NCBI GenBank assembly: GCA_036345935.2
Contig: JADWOT020001500.1
Span: 212,001 to 276,000 of the forward strand
Direction of reading: 5' to 3'
Source of the DNA: Taenia hydatigena
Lineage: Eukaryota; Platyhelminthes; Cestoda; Cyclophyllidea; Taeniidae
DNA length: 64,000 nucleotides
The position numbers were made by a program, and so were the translations under genes. Positions 36,414 through 46,510 of this stretch are shown here, one piece after another. How positions within the stretch are numbered: position 1 is the first letter of the stretch; each line of letters starts with the position of its first letter. A model generated the notes under the pieces. It did no database searches and was not told the DNA's origin. It was given only the letters and a program-made list of their open reading frames with translations.

Positions 36414-38199
36414 CTGCAAATATATACGCTTTATTTAGCAAAGCACAACCCAGATCACATAGTTATTTAAAAATTTTAAAACGATTTGACGAGGCTGTGG
36501 CAATTTACTTTAAAGGTGGCAGGCATTTACTCAACAGATTTGTTGGCTCTTGAAATGTGACATTTTTCTAAAGAAGGTAAAATTACTTATGTTGAGGGCT
36601 AACTACGCCGTAGAAAGTACTCCTAAAAAACAAGGTAGTAAAGTGTCAGGGAAGAAAGCAAGGCTCTGTTGTGGCATTGGTCGTGAAAAGGTCTAGCAGC
36701 TAATGGCTGTGAAAAAGCATGTTGGAACCAGGCCAAAAACATTATTGGAACGAGATGCTTTTAAAGCACTAATTTGTGTAGTTTTACTCGTCAAGGCTAC
36801 AGGGCAGACGTGGGGATAGATGATGCTATTGTTGAAGGCCATCCATCCTGATTTCTACTGTTAGGGTGAATGGAGTGCATAGGCTGCGAATGGAATAACC
36901 ACTGACGGCCCATAACAGAATGACTGCAAACATCGTCGTCTGTCTTCGGCAAATACTCAGCATCCGTGTTCTGTCAGCATCATACAAATTCTAATACTGA
37001 GTTTTATGTCACATCTGCTGAGGGCATCAAAAATATGAGTATGCACGAGCCTCTAGCCCTGCAAAAGTTTACAAGATCTTATGCTCCTTTTCTTTAATCG
37101 GATTTTAGGTACGAGTGCAAGCGTCCAGCTGCAGACGCACGTAATCGTGAGCAAAATTCCTCGTCCTAAAATCGAAGTCCCGAATCAGCCGAATTTCCAA
37201 ATGCAATCCTGATTATAAATAGATGACGACTTGGCCAGTTATCTCCTTAACCCCATAAAATTTGATAACTGGAACGATTTGCTATTAAATCTTTTTATTT
37301 TGACCTTGGGTATGTCGTACTAGCCGGCGATGGAAGTCGATTGAGTCTCGGTCTATGTTACAAGCACTTAAGTGATCGATTTGCATTGGCTGAATATACT
37401 AATCCCTAAGCTACGTCAATAGTTCTCATCCATTTTTCTGTGCCAACTGCGAACATTCTGCCCGAGTATTATGTATCCTCTTACCTTCAAGGGAGCTTCA
37501 GGATGCCATATTGACAAGCATTGTTTTGTGTTTTCCGTTCATTGTTTAAAATCATTTATTGCACATCATTTAACAAACCAACATCCCTAGCCAATTTTTC
37601 TTCTATTTTTAATAAAAGCAATTGTAATTATGCTTAAAAGCTAATTCTTTAACGTATTTTGCTTATCAACTGTAAATATACATACAACTGCATGTTTATC
37701 GTTTCACTTTGTATATAATAACGTCAAAATTTGTGCAGTTTTTTGCATGGATTTTTGTTTAACTACCTTAATCCCTTATAAATTAATTAATTAGCCAATT
37801 TCAAGGTCACCTTTATGTGTATGTGCTTTGCCTGCAGCTACGCGGTGCTTTTCACTTGTTACAATAAAGCTAGGATCTTGAATGGAGAGGTTTAAGTCGT
37901 TGAAAAAAATAATGGGAAACCGCAAAATGTTTGCCTCTTTTGGTGTCATTCGTTATGCAAAATTAAAGGTAGGTATGAATATGCCTATTTCTGATAATGC
38001 TCTAGATAAGCTTTGACAACATCCGAAGGAAACAAACTTTGGTTTTGGACATACTTGATTCTTTGTAGTTTTCTGAGGTAAGAAAGTTTCATTTTGTGTG
38101 TTGCTTCAATGTGCTTGGATCTAATCGCCCTTGATGCACATGCTTAAGAGAGAAACCACCATTGCCCTTCTTCATCATGCCTTTTCACGACTGCATCGT
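36414..38199. other. Gene-free stretch
   Basis: AT-rich with no supported exon, RNA gene or repeat copy. If the 36 kb exons are real, this is upstream intron or promoter DNA of that gene. Confidence 0.4.
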
Positions 38200-38750
38200 G
38201 ACAGTTGCCTCATTCAAGTTGCTCTACCACCCATTCAGGTGAAATCTGCTGTGCTTATTGAGTCTAGTATGGATACAGTAGTAGCAAATTCCGGGGGGTG
38301 ATTGAGTGCCACCTTCTCTAACAATTGACTTGATCTTCTCTTCTGCGCCATCAGCAGGCCTGATTTGAGCAAACACCGGCCGAGACAATAATGATTCTGC
38401 TGCCAATGGGATGTTTATGTGCAACTCATCCCATCGGCAAGCTAGATGACCAACCGCTGATTTGATTACTAAGTTTCTCGCAAAACCTTACCATTTTGTT
38501 CTGCACACCGTGCTCTGGCGCTACTATTAACTGCTGGAGTATATTAGATGCTGATAGGTATGATGTATTAGCTGGTGTCACATTTCGTGTAACTGTCTGC
38601 AGTGGGATGCAATTTTCTACCTCCACATAAACGTTCTTTCTAACTCGTGTCTGTGGTTGATGTATTATACATTGATGCAACGACAAAGTATTTTCCAGCA
38701 AACAAGATGTTATCGCTGTTGTACCCCTTCTTGTTGTCTTACAACTTCGA
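38200..38750 (-). repeat. Repeat family F1, copy 5 (inverted)
   Basis: The only F1 copy on the minus strand. It has NCIPLQTVTRNVTPANTS and VRFCEKLSNQIS in one frame (38426-38701), then, after a stop, MHINIPLAAESLLSRPVFAQ (38424 downwards), in the same order as copy 4 but without the ~700 nt between blocks. Because the blocks are contiguous, this copy probably shows the ancestral layout better. Confidence 0.65.
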
Positions 38751-39416
38751 AGAATGTGTTTTTTTCCTTAAATTTGTGTGCTGCTTTAGATCCAATCTAA
38801 TCGTTTAAAGTTGTCGGATATTTTGTTGGCACAATTTGCAGTTTTTATAGTGTTTATTAAGGCGGGAATGGAGGGGGTGCAAAGGGCGCTGCGTTGAATC
38901 GAATCTTGTTTGATGGTTAAAACTGAAATCTCAGGGACATCGAGTGCGGATATTTGCATGGATTTGCAGACACCCCATGGATAAACTTCTCACAATGCTA
39001 TTGTATAATGTCTAGAGGGTAAGAGTATGCCTTCCAAATGTGAGTCGATGAATAACGTGAGGATGGGTGCACCATTTTGAGGCTCCTTTCATATTCTATA
39101 ACAGCAGTGAGGAGTTGTGTTGTCGTCGTAGCACTTGGAATGGTAAGCTAACGTGAGGGTGGCAATGTTGGGTCATTTTTGGCGTAGATAATGAAGCAAT
39201 TGGCTTGCATCCATAGCAGCTGTAAAGGGATGTCTTCGACGTGCAAATTTGATGTTACAACCTACACACAATTTTCATCAAAAGACGGTGGGCAGTATGC
39301 TTTAAAGACTACCAATTTGGCTCAAGAAAAACATTTATCACATTAGCAATTGATATTGTTTTCAAATAGTTGGCAATAACGTGACTTCATATTGCCTAGA
39401 ATAATCTGATGCGACA

Positions 39417-39610
39417 CCCGGTGTTGCTGACCCTCCCTTTCTTTCCTTCTTCCTTCTCCTCCCCCTCCTCCTCCTGCTTTACCACCCGCCCCCTATTTAC
39501 CTACTTACACGCCATTTCGCGTGCACTGCTATCCACCTCAACTTGGAGCACTGCAACCACTCCTCTTCGCTGCGCAGCACCCTCTTTCCCACTCCAATGT
39601 GTGGCATCAT
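39417..39610 (+). repeat. 5S 3' stub plus 5S spacer
   Basis: 'ccggtgttgctgac' (39418-39431) equals the last bases of the 5S sequence at 40158-40275. The following ~180 nt ('ctccctttctttcc' to 'cttcgctgcgcagcaccctc') match the spacer after that 5S (40276-40450) closely, for instance 'ccacctcaacttggagca' in both. Confidence 0.8.
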
Positions 39611-39654
39611 GCACAGCCACGCATACTAGTCATTGCACTTCTACTTGCACACAC

Positions 39655-39845
39655 ATGTGCGCCCGTCACGGTGGCGACCTGGAGAGGGAGGTGGAGGTGG
39701 AGGATACGTGATGGTGGATGGTGAATGGGTGGACAAGTGGGTGGGTGGTTGGATGGATGGATGGCTGGTAGGCGGAGAGGTGGTGGTGTGGTGGGTTAAG
39801 CTCGTCTAGTCATGCAGCGACGAGGGAGGGTGGAGGAGGGGCCTG
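39655..39845 (+). repeat. G-rich simple sequence
   Basis: Plus strand dominated by G with repeated GGTGG, GGGTGG and (GGAT)n ('ttggatggatggatgg' at 39749). Part of the 5S spacer. G-quadruplex formation is possible; inference only. Confidence 0.7.
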
Positions 39846-39848
39846 ATT

Positions 39849-39998
39849 CATGGGGTGTGTTGGGGAGGGCGGGCATGCGCACGCAACAACAGAGAGAGGA
39901 GAGATGGAGGTAGTAGTGGGGTGGGGTGGAGTGGAGTGTGATATGAGAGGTAGGTGAAGGTGGGAGGTGCGAAGCAATGCTGACGCCAGCAACCATAC
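39849..39998 (+). repeat. 5S upstream spacer copy ending in a 5S 5' stub
   Basis: Begins 'catggggtgtgttgggg' and ends in 'gccagcaaccatac' (39985-39998), the first 14 bases of the 5S gene. The next spacer copy follows directly. A 5S gene was therefore lost by deletion at 39998/39999. Confidence 0.8.
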
Positions 39999-40157
39999 CA
40001 TGGGGTGTGTTGGGGAGGGCGGGCGTGCGCTCGCAACAACAGAGAGAGGAGGGATGGAGGTAGTAGTGGGGTGGGGAGGAGTGGAGTGGAGTGTGATATG
40101 AAATGTGAGTGATAGAGGAGGTGAGAGTGAAAGTGGGAGGTGCGAAGCAATGTGAAT
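39999..40157 (+). repeat. 5S upstream spacer, second copy
   Basis: Near-identical tandem partner of 39849-39984 ('catggggtgtgttgggg', 'gcaacaacagagagagga', 'gtgggaggtgcgaagcaatg'), leading straight into the full-length 5S gene. The small number of differences suggests recent duplication or gene conversion. Confidence 0.8.
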
Positions 40158-40275
40158 GCCAGCGACCATACTGCATAGAAAGCACCGGTTCTCGTCCGAT
40201 CACCAAAGTTAAGCTACGTCGGGTCCGGTTAGTACTTGCATGGGTGACCGGCTGGGAATATTCGGTGTTGCTGAC
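40158..40275 (+). rRNA. 5S ribosomal RNA (full length, a few changes)
   Basis: 118 nt matching animal 5S rRNA from 'gccagcgaccatac' to 'ggtgttgctgac'. The core 'cttgcatgggtgaccgg', the internal promoter region 'aagttaagctacgtcggg' and 'caccggttctcgtccgatca' are all present. Helix I pairs GCCAGCGAC with GTTGCTGAC at eight of nine positions. Compared with common animal 5S there are several changes (GCAACG to GCTACG, TTGGATGGG to TTGCATGGG, CCGCCTGG to CCGGCTGG), so it may be a diverged or ageing gene. A T-rich stretch ('ctttcttttc') soon after could end Pol III transcription. Confidence 0.85.
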
Positions 40276-40450
40276 CCTCTCTTTCTTTTCTCCCCTCCTA
40301 CTTCCTTTATTCTTTTCGTCCTCCTGCTTTGCCGCCCGCTCCCTACTTACCTACTTACACGCCACTTCGCGTGCACTGCATTCCACCTCAACTTGGAGCA
40401 TTGCAAACCCTCCTCTTCGCTGCGCAGCATCCTCTCTTTCCCCTTACGAG
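40276..40450 (+). repeat. 5S downstream spacer
   Basis: Matches 39432-39610 for about 170 nt ('ccacctcaacttggagca', 'cttcgctgcgcagcatcc'). Similarity stops near 40445, where unrelated DNA begins. Confidence 0.8.
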
Positions 40451-42525
40451 AATTGCACCAGAGTTGATTACATAGTAATTATTAGTGCACTATTTAATGA
40501 TATGCACATGAGACTTTTGTTTTCGGCCGAAGCTCTACAACGTCCGTAATATTTGGGAATTTTGCGTCGACTAAATTGCAAAGAACAGATAATACTTACG
40601 ATCTTGGCTCAGATATCTGCGAAGGTATAGTGGATTCCTTTTTCCTTGCATTATAACTTGGGCACTAGAGGGTCCTGCTAGATCTTATATGCTGCTGTCG
40701 TACCGCAAGTCATAACACTATAATGTGGCGAGTTTATAAAATTGGGCGAATGCACTTTAAAGTAACGGGTGAGGCGAAACACTCGTCTGGTCTGATGGTG
40801 ATGCCTACGGAATCAATCTCTATCCCATATTTGAAACAAATATACCTTTCTTTTCTTTCCGACGCAAGGCATTTTATCCATAGTATTCTATAACACCTTC
40901 ACGCCGAATTCATGCTAGTTGGTATTGGGGAGGAATGCACGGAATTCCAATGTCAATGCTTGAAGGGACTCGTTTTACAGTTGTTTCAAATGAGGCATAC
41001 CAATGTTGAATTATAGAATATTCATTGACGGCATAATTATAAGGAACCAACTTTTTGATAAGTTGGTGTATTAGCTATTGAATTTGTGCTATGCAAGCCG
41101 ATCTACCTAAATATCATGGAAGCACTTGGTTGGCTCTGTGCACGAACGATGGCAGGAATGGACTGTTCTGAATTTATATGAATGGAGGTGTGGATGCGAC
41201 TTGAGAAGAAAAAGGTCTCTTTAGTGTCATTAGTCGTCAATGATCTATCCTGTGATGCAGCCAATAATGAGACCATAAGGCACGGCTGAATGACCCCATG
41301 CCATTTTCACCATTTGGTGGTCGGCTGCTTCAAGCCCCACCTTCTAAGAGGAAGTAAGCTTTACGCAATGCAGAATGAATACATTTATCGCCATTATCGA
41401 GAAGGAGAAGGCTCACTACGTATCACGGCATTGTCATATGAATGAGGTTAGGTTCGGGGAGGTTGAAAGTAAAAATTAATGACGAAAGGCAAATGCTGAT
41501 TGTATGATGCAGAATTAAGGTGGCTGAAAGGAGACAGACCTTAATCCATTGCAATGACAACCAACGACTCAACTAAAAAGCTGAACACATCAGGCAGCAC
41601 ATGCACACGCATTGTGACTATATACGTTCTGAATGATTCCACCCCATATTGCCGATACTTTTGGTCTTGAGAAGTGAGGGTGGTCACTGATTGCCATGCA
41701 TTTGTGATCTCGAGTCACTGGCCTTTAGCAAGATCTTGGAACTGCTAAAGTTCTCTTTAGCTTCTTTAAGATTGTGTACCGGTAGGTCCGATCTGTAAAA
41801 ATTCTCAGTGGAAGTCATTTAAATGCTAGCTTATACATGCCTGTAAGGGTGGGCAGGCTAGTTCAGGCGAGGGCAAACACAAGAAAATTCCTCAACCATA
41901 TTAGCGACGTCAATAATGTCGCAATCAATCATGAAAAGCATTTGTTTTGATGGTGTAGAACATTCTATTTGCGTGACGATTTATGCTAAACACCCTGAAT
42001 TACGAGTCCTTGCTCAGCCATTGCCATCTGATTGGCTGGCGATCGGGTTAGGTGCAATTAGTGCCGGATAGTACCAGCTCTGGGAGCTATTTCTGAGTCA
42101 AGGACAAATAGTTGGTGGTAGATAGACCTGAAAATGGTGACAGGAAGAACCAGAGTCAGACTGAGATGCATACTCATTAGCATCGCCTATCAGCGATCCA
42201 CTGGGTAGACATTAGGCGCACATACGCTTTTATGTGGCTTTGTTGTGTTGGCTCATATTCATTAATCCATGGGACCATTTGCCATAAAGTCTTTGCTCAT
42301 TGGAATGCCGGTAGGTTTGAGGGCATTAACGCACATGTATCTTTCATAGCTTACACTATTCTTGCCCTCGCGATGTTCGGACGAAATCTGGAACACCACG
42401 CAACGTCCATCAGCCACCTACTAGCCATGCGGAGAGGTAGCCGCGTGGCCAGCAGCGATGTGAGGTGATTAAAAGAGCTTCCCAATTAGGAGTTAAGCAC
42501 GCACCATCAAAATGGGACCCAGGAT
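40451..42525. other. Gene-free stretch
   Basis: No exon supported. 40761-40790 has a string recalling the 3' half of a hammerhead ribozyme (see findings). 42232-42468 holds an unknown 78-codon frame without motifs. Confidence 0.4.
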
Positions 42526-42549
42526 TCCTAACCACTAAACCATCAAGGA
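42506..42549 (-). repeat. tRNA-Glu-like relic lacking the anticodon arm
   Basis: On the minus strand the 5' half of a tRNA-Glu-like gene (TCCTTGATGGTTTAGTGGTT, including the A box) is joined directly to 'aatcctgggtccc', which looks like the end of a T arm. The anticodon arm and variable region are missing. Not a working tRNA; a pseudogene or SINE fragment. Confidence 0.5.
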
Positions 42550-43160
42550 GATATCGTGCTGCAGCAAGCTAGTTATACCTAATCTTAATCCACCTCCCCT
42601 CTCCATTTCACTGCTCGATCACTCGATCACTGCTCCACCACACCGAAATTGGCTGCGGCCTTCAATAATCTGTTTTAACTGGGCTATTTGACCACACACT
42701 TAATTGACCATAAGAAAGTTCATTCCAAAATGGTTTGTAGTGATGTGCGCATCCTACTGACAAAATTAATAGACAAGCAGAAAGTATGCCACATTTGAAC
42801 CTCTCCAGCTTCACCTACATGGTAGATAGCAGACCCGATTTCCACAACGAAATATTAGGGTTTAATACTTTTCCCTTCGTGGATATGGTACAAAAGATGT
42901 GTCATCCATATCGGCCTTATTTTTTAAGACTGCTATGTCTGCCACCACAAACGCAATTTAAGTGGACATAGATATGTAGTTGCTACCCTGCAATAAAAAG
43001 TCTAACTCATTCCATTTGGCGTATGGCTCCAAGTGTTTAGTACGATAGCTGCCTTCTGGTGCTTTTCATGACCCATGAAGGACCTTGTACACCTCTACAT
43101 GGCAGAAACTTGAAATTGTTACTGTTTGCTTCATCCATCCATAAATTTTATTTTACACAG
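42550..43160. other. Gene-free stretch
   Basis: Nothing supported. It ends in the polypyrimidine tract and acceptor of the exon at 43161. Confidence 0.4.
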
Positions 43161-43319
43161 ACCCCTCAAGTTCAAATTGATTTTGTGTCGAATTTCGATA
43201 TTAGCACCGATTCCTGTGCATCCCTGTCAACTGCCCAAGCGTTGACTGTAGCATCGAGCTTTTGTAGAGAACTGTTACAAGCGCATTCCGATGGGCACTA
43301 TTGCATGGCTAATGTTTAA
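43161..43319 (+). CDS. Candidate last exon, unknown protein (52 residues)
   Basis: A very good acceptor ('ttttattttacacag') opens a phase-0 frame of 52 codons ending in TAA. Residues include TPQVQIDFVSNFDISTDS and ALTVASSFCRELLQAHSDGH, which look protein-like (one probable helix). AATAAA lies 97 nt after the stop. No known domain. Upstream exons were not found. Confidence 0.45.
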   Translation, partial: TPQVQIDFVSNFDISTDSCASLSTAQALTVASSFCRELLQAHSDGHYCMANV

Positions 43320-43416
43320 TTTGCAAAGCTACTGCAGCGAATTGTTAATTGCGTTGAAGCTAATCAAGTAGCTCTAACTGCATGCGTTATTAGGGCATTG
43401 AATCGATGAGGAGTAT

Positions 43417-43422
43417 AATAAA
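43417..43422 (+). promoter_or_regulatory. Poly(A) signal AATAAA
   Basis: Perfect hexamer downstream of the candidate last exon at 43161-43319. Confidence 0.4.
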
Positions 43423-46128
43423 CCATTGTGCATCACACCTAGCCAGTCCTGTGTGCTGACAGTGCTTAGTCCTACCTGCTTAAGAAGAATGGTTTTCTGT
43501 GACTTACTTTTTGCTGAATCTTTGTGTGCTGGATGCAATCAGTAAAAAAGGCATCACATTTGACGGTAATTTCAAGTCCCACCCCTTAACTGCCTCATTT
43601 GTGTTGCTAGGTTTGTTTGTCATTTAGACAAACCTCTTATGGATTTATGCAAGTACATATAACTAGATACAGAAAGGGAATTAAATGCTCTCGCAACACG
43701 GGCTTTAAGCTCATAGAAAAGATAAAACCGGCCATCTGTGCTGTCAGTTGCCAGTAAGTCTCGAAACTCGCAGATCTTAGCATTTTACAGCGTTTTCTAC
43801 TTAAGTGGCATTCAATCCTCAACCAAACCCGAAAATAGGTTTAGTTGGTGCCTTCACAATTCTTATGGCCGGAAAAATGCTTACGTCGCCTAAGCTACCA
43901 TACAATGATGGAGCGGCTTTTTTGAAACTAAGCCTCGTGATGTCTATGCACTAATCTTAGTAGTGCACGAGGTCTTTTAGTAAAAGTATTTATGGCATAC
44001 GTCATGAGCAAAAGTCGCTTTTTGGTACTGGATAGTTTATTCTATTATCACCGCAAGACGCCGCTGTCTTTTTTAATTACCTTATGCAGAATGATGTACA
44101 TGCTCTCATTATACTTTAAGGGAATTTGTCAGCAACCGACGGAGATTTATCAAAAGCGCCAATGCTACCGTCTCCACATTACCGAAGTCGTTTTAATGAA
44201 GCGCAACACATGAAACACGACCCAATTATAAACGCTGTCTTTCGTTCTCTGTTCCACCATTTGTGGATTAAAACAGTAAAGTACTTTCTTAGTTTGCACG
44301 TGTGATCCGCCACAAGCCAAAATCAACTGATTTTTGAGCTGTGTATCAGTTAACGCGTACAGCAATTTGAGCTCACTTACATCGGCTAATGGTCGATTTG
44401 AAGGCCCTTGCTTGTTTTCCTGCTGTTTTTTTACTAGTCTTCTTAGCGCTATTCCCATCTAAAGGCTTTGGCAAGTTACTTTTCCGCATTTGCTGTAAGA
44501 TGCTTGTATTTATTTTTAACGCAAATAACTTTTAGATCGAAAAGAAGATGAGGAAGCCGGAATGAGATCTAAGAAGACCTGCACCCGGAAGGACAGTTGA
44601 AGAGGAGAAGATCTCGTGTAGATTTCGCAGGATTTTATTAAGTGCCTAGTATAGTTATGGCAAGGTGTTCTTCTATCCTGACACTACCATTCATTACCTC
44701 GGTAGCCGAGGGAAGAGAAGTAACCACTTAACTCAGGCAGCTACCAAGGGACATTTGACCACTATTGAATAAAGCTCTGTACTTCTTTATCATCTGCTTC
44801 TCTTTGTGCCATTGATTAATTTAAACTGTGCAAACTTTGTTGCTGAGCAGGGAAACCTTACTATGCTTAAATACGCCCTGTTATTTTACCAATCCCTTCC
44901 TTTCTTAAATAATAAATATTGAGCTATAAGTGCTTTTGCGCCCAATGAGTGCTTTGTCCTTCTATATTTACTTGTGCATTACAAAATGTCATTTCGTATT
45001 CTGCCTGTTTTTACACTTTAGTCGCACTCCTCCGTAAGTCTGTTGAAGCTTTAGGCATATAATTTCTTCTCAATCATCAAACTTTTCGGCTCCTAAAAGG
45101 TTTATTTATCCCATTAAAAGGCGTAGTATTACCCATTTTAGCGATTTTTCTGCTTCGCAAGAAAATTAGCATTAAAACACCATCTTAACAATTTTTTGTT
45201 GTTGCGCTTAATCTTACATCTGCCACAAAGCTTTGGATAAAAATTATTACAGACGTTGCGATTGTTGCACGTGGCACCATTTAATCGCACTGTCCCATTT
45301 ATTGCCGACAGATTTCAATATTAATTTTTTCACAGTATGTATCGGCACATTGTGTCCCATGTCACCTTGCATTACGTGCTATAAAGTATTTGTATCACGA
45401 TCGTTAAGTTACCACAATGTAGTCACAAGATTCTATTAGAAGTACGGCGTCATCAGCTGAACAAATGGGGCCCCAAACTGCACCAGCTGTGGATGTGAGT
45501 AAAAACGCATACATACCGGTGTAGTAGCTTCAGTTCCTTTTCACAAATTTGCAACTAAGCACTAAAAAGTGCTCCAACTTCGACATTCGACTTGTTTCAA
45601 TTGCTTTGCCTACTGCACATATTTAGGTGCTTTAATCGACGAGAGGCGAAGGTTAAATGCTTTATTTAAAAGTCAGCTCTTGAAAGCTCTCCATGCCGAT
45701 TGGTCAGTGCTTTATACTTGTTTGATGTTGTCTGCATGTTACCATATTCACTGGCAACTCAGTGGGCACAGAAATGTCTCAAATGGAAAGGCACAATTGC
45801 AAAAGAATGCATTAATTAATATGGCACCTGTGTGGCAGTAGTGACAAGGCATGACTTATGGCGATCGAATTAATGGCACTTATTTTCCGCCTTTGATAAT
45901 TTGACAATCCATTGACGTATCAGATGCCAAATGCGACAAATATTGATAAAATCATCAAAAAACTAATTAGTTGATGTATTCACCCCAGCCGGAACAGGTG
46001 ACATATTTCTGTTTGTATCCCTAAATACACCCGGCTGTATCGTGTGAAGGTCTTGATTACCTCGTTCTTTCCCGCCCACGCAGAATCACCAAATGAACAT
46101 GACAGCATACTGTGGTGAAGAGAACTAC
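43423..46128. other. Gene-poor stretch
   Basis: 43615-43800 shares a ~60-nt and a ~15-nt block with 58700-58800 (see findings). Read on the minus strand it has an open frame with RDLLATDSTDGRFYLFYEL and YMYLHKS. 44165-44458 (minus) is a 97-codon frame containing a donor-like 'gat|gtaagt'. Neither is recognised. No guanylate cyclase catalytic domain was found here, although it should follow the exons at 46.1-46.5 kb if that gene were intact. Confidence 0.35.
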
Positions 46129-46332
46129 CTGTCTGTGGAAGTTTGAGATATTCTTCTTCTCGAAATGCACGTTCTAGAATCTCCTCCACTAGCGCATCTT
46201 CTGGTCTACATGGTTTCGTCTAATGGAGGACTTCGTGCATTATTATGCCGATTTCATGGACACCACCCAACTCGGTTTCAATCAAAGCTGCTGTCTCATT
46301 GCGCAGTAGCTCAGGTGCTGACCACAATTTTT
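46129..46332 (-). pseudogene. Receptor guanylate cyclase, kinase-homology domain exon with stop
   Basis: In the frame set by the upstream exon it reads KLWSAPELLRNETAA, then GIIMHEVLH, then an in-frame TAG, then TKPCRPEDALVEEILERAF. In receptor guanylate cyclases the kinase-homology domain has KLW(T/S)APELLR followed by a GDVYSFGIILQE-type motif. Here the aspartate, tyrosine and phenylalanine of that motif are replaced (GGVHEIGIIM). The TAG and the degraded motif suggest a pseudogene or duplicated fragment, though a sequencing error cannot be excluded. Donor ACAG|GTAGTT. In an intact protein this domain lies inside the membrane and regulates the cyclase that makes cGMP. Confidence 0.8.
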
Positions 46333-46373
46333 CTATGGATGTGAATAAATGGAGGATGGTCAATGAAACTAAC

Positions 46374-46510
46374 GTTCAGGTTTGATTAAAGAACAACTGC
46401 CTGTTAGGTTGTAGAACTTAGGGATGCCTAAGTCGGTGATTTTTAAGACGCATCGGCAGCTGACAAAGTGGTCGATTGATTTTAGTCTTCTGGAAGCTTT
46501 GAAACTTGTG
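46374..46510 (-). pseudogene. Receptor guanylate cyclase, kinase-homology domain exon (upstream)
   Basis: Encodes RRLKSIDHFVSCRCVLKITD followed by LGIPKFYNLTG. This corresponds to the HG-LKSSNCVVDSRFVLKITD-G segment of receptor guanylate cyclases, with the HG and SSNC parts altered. Acceptor 'tccccctacag', donor GAAC|GTTAGT. Its exit phase joins exactly to exon 46129-46332 through an intron of 41 nt (46333-46373), restoring SLIKPEQKLWSAPELLR across the junction, which strongly supports the model. Upstream exons (ligand-binding and membrane parts) were not found in the window. Confidence 0.8.

Noticed and set aside
39796..40206. Long, overlapping proline/serine/histidine-rich frames
   Set aside because: They arise from the G-rich 5S spacer repeats and occur in all frames of one strand; composition artefact.
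40109..40549. 146-codon plus-strand frame
   Set aside because: Runs straight through the 5S gene and its spacer.
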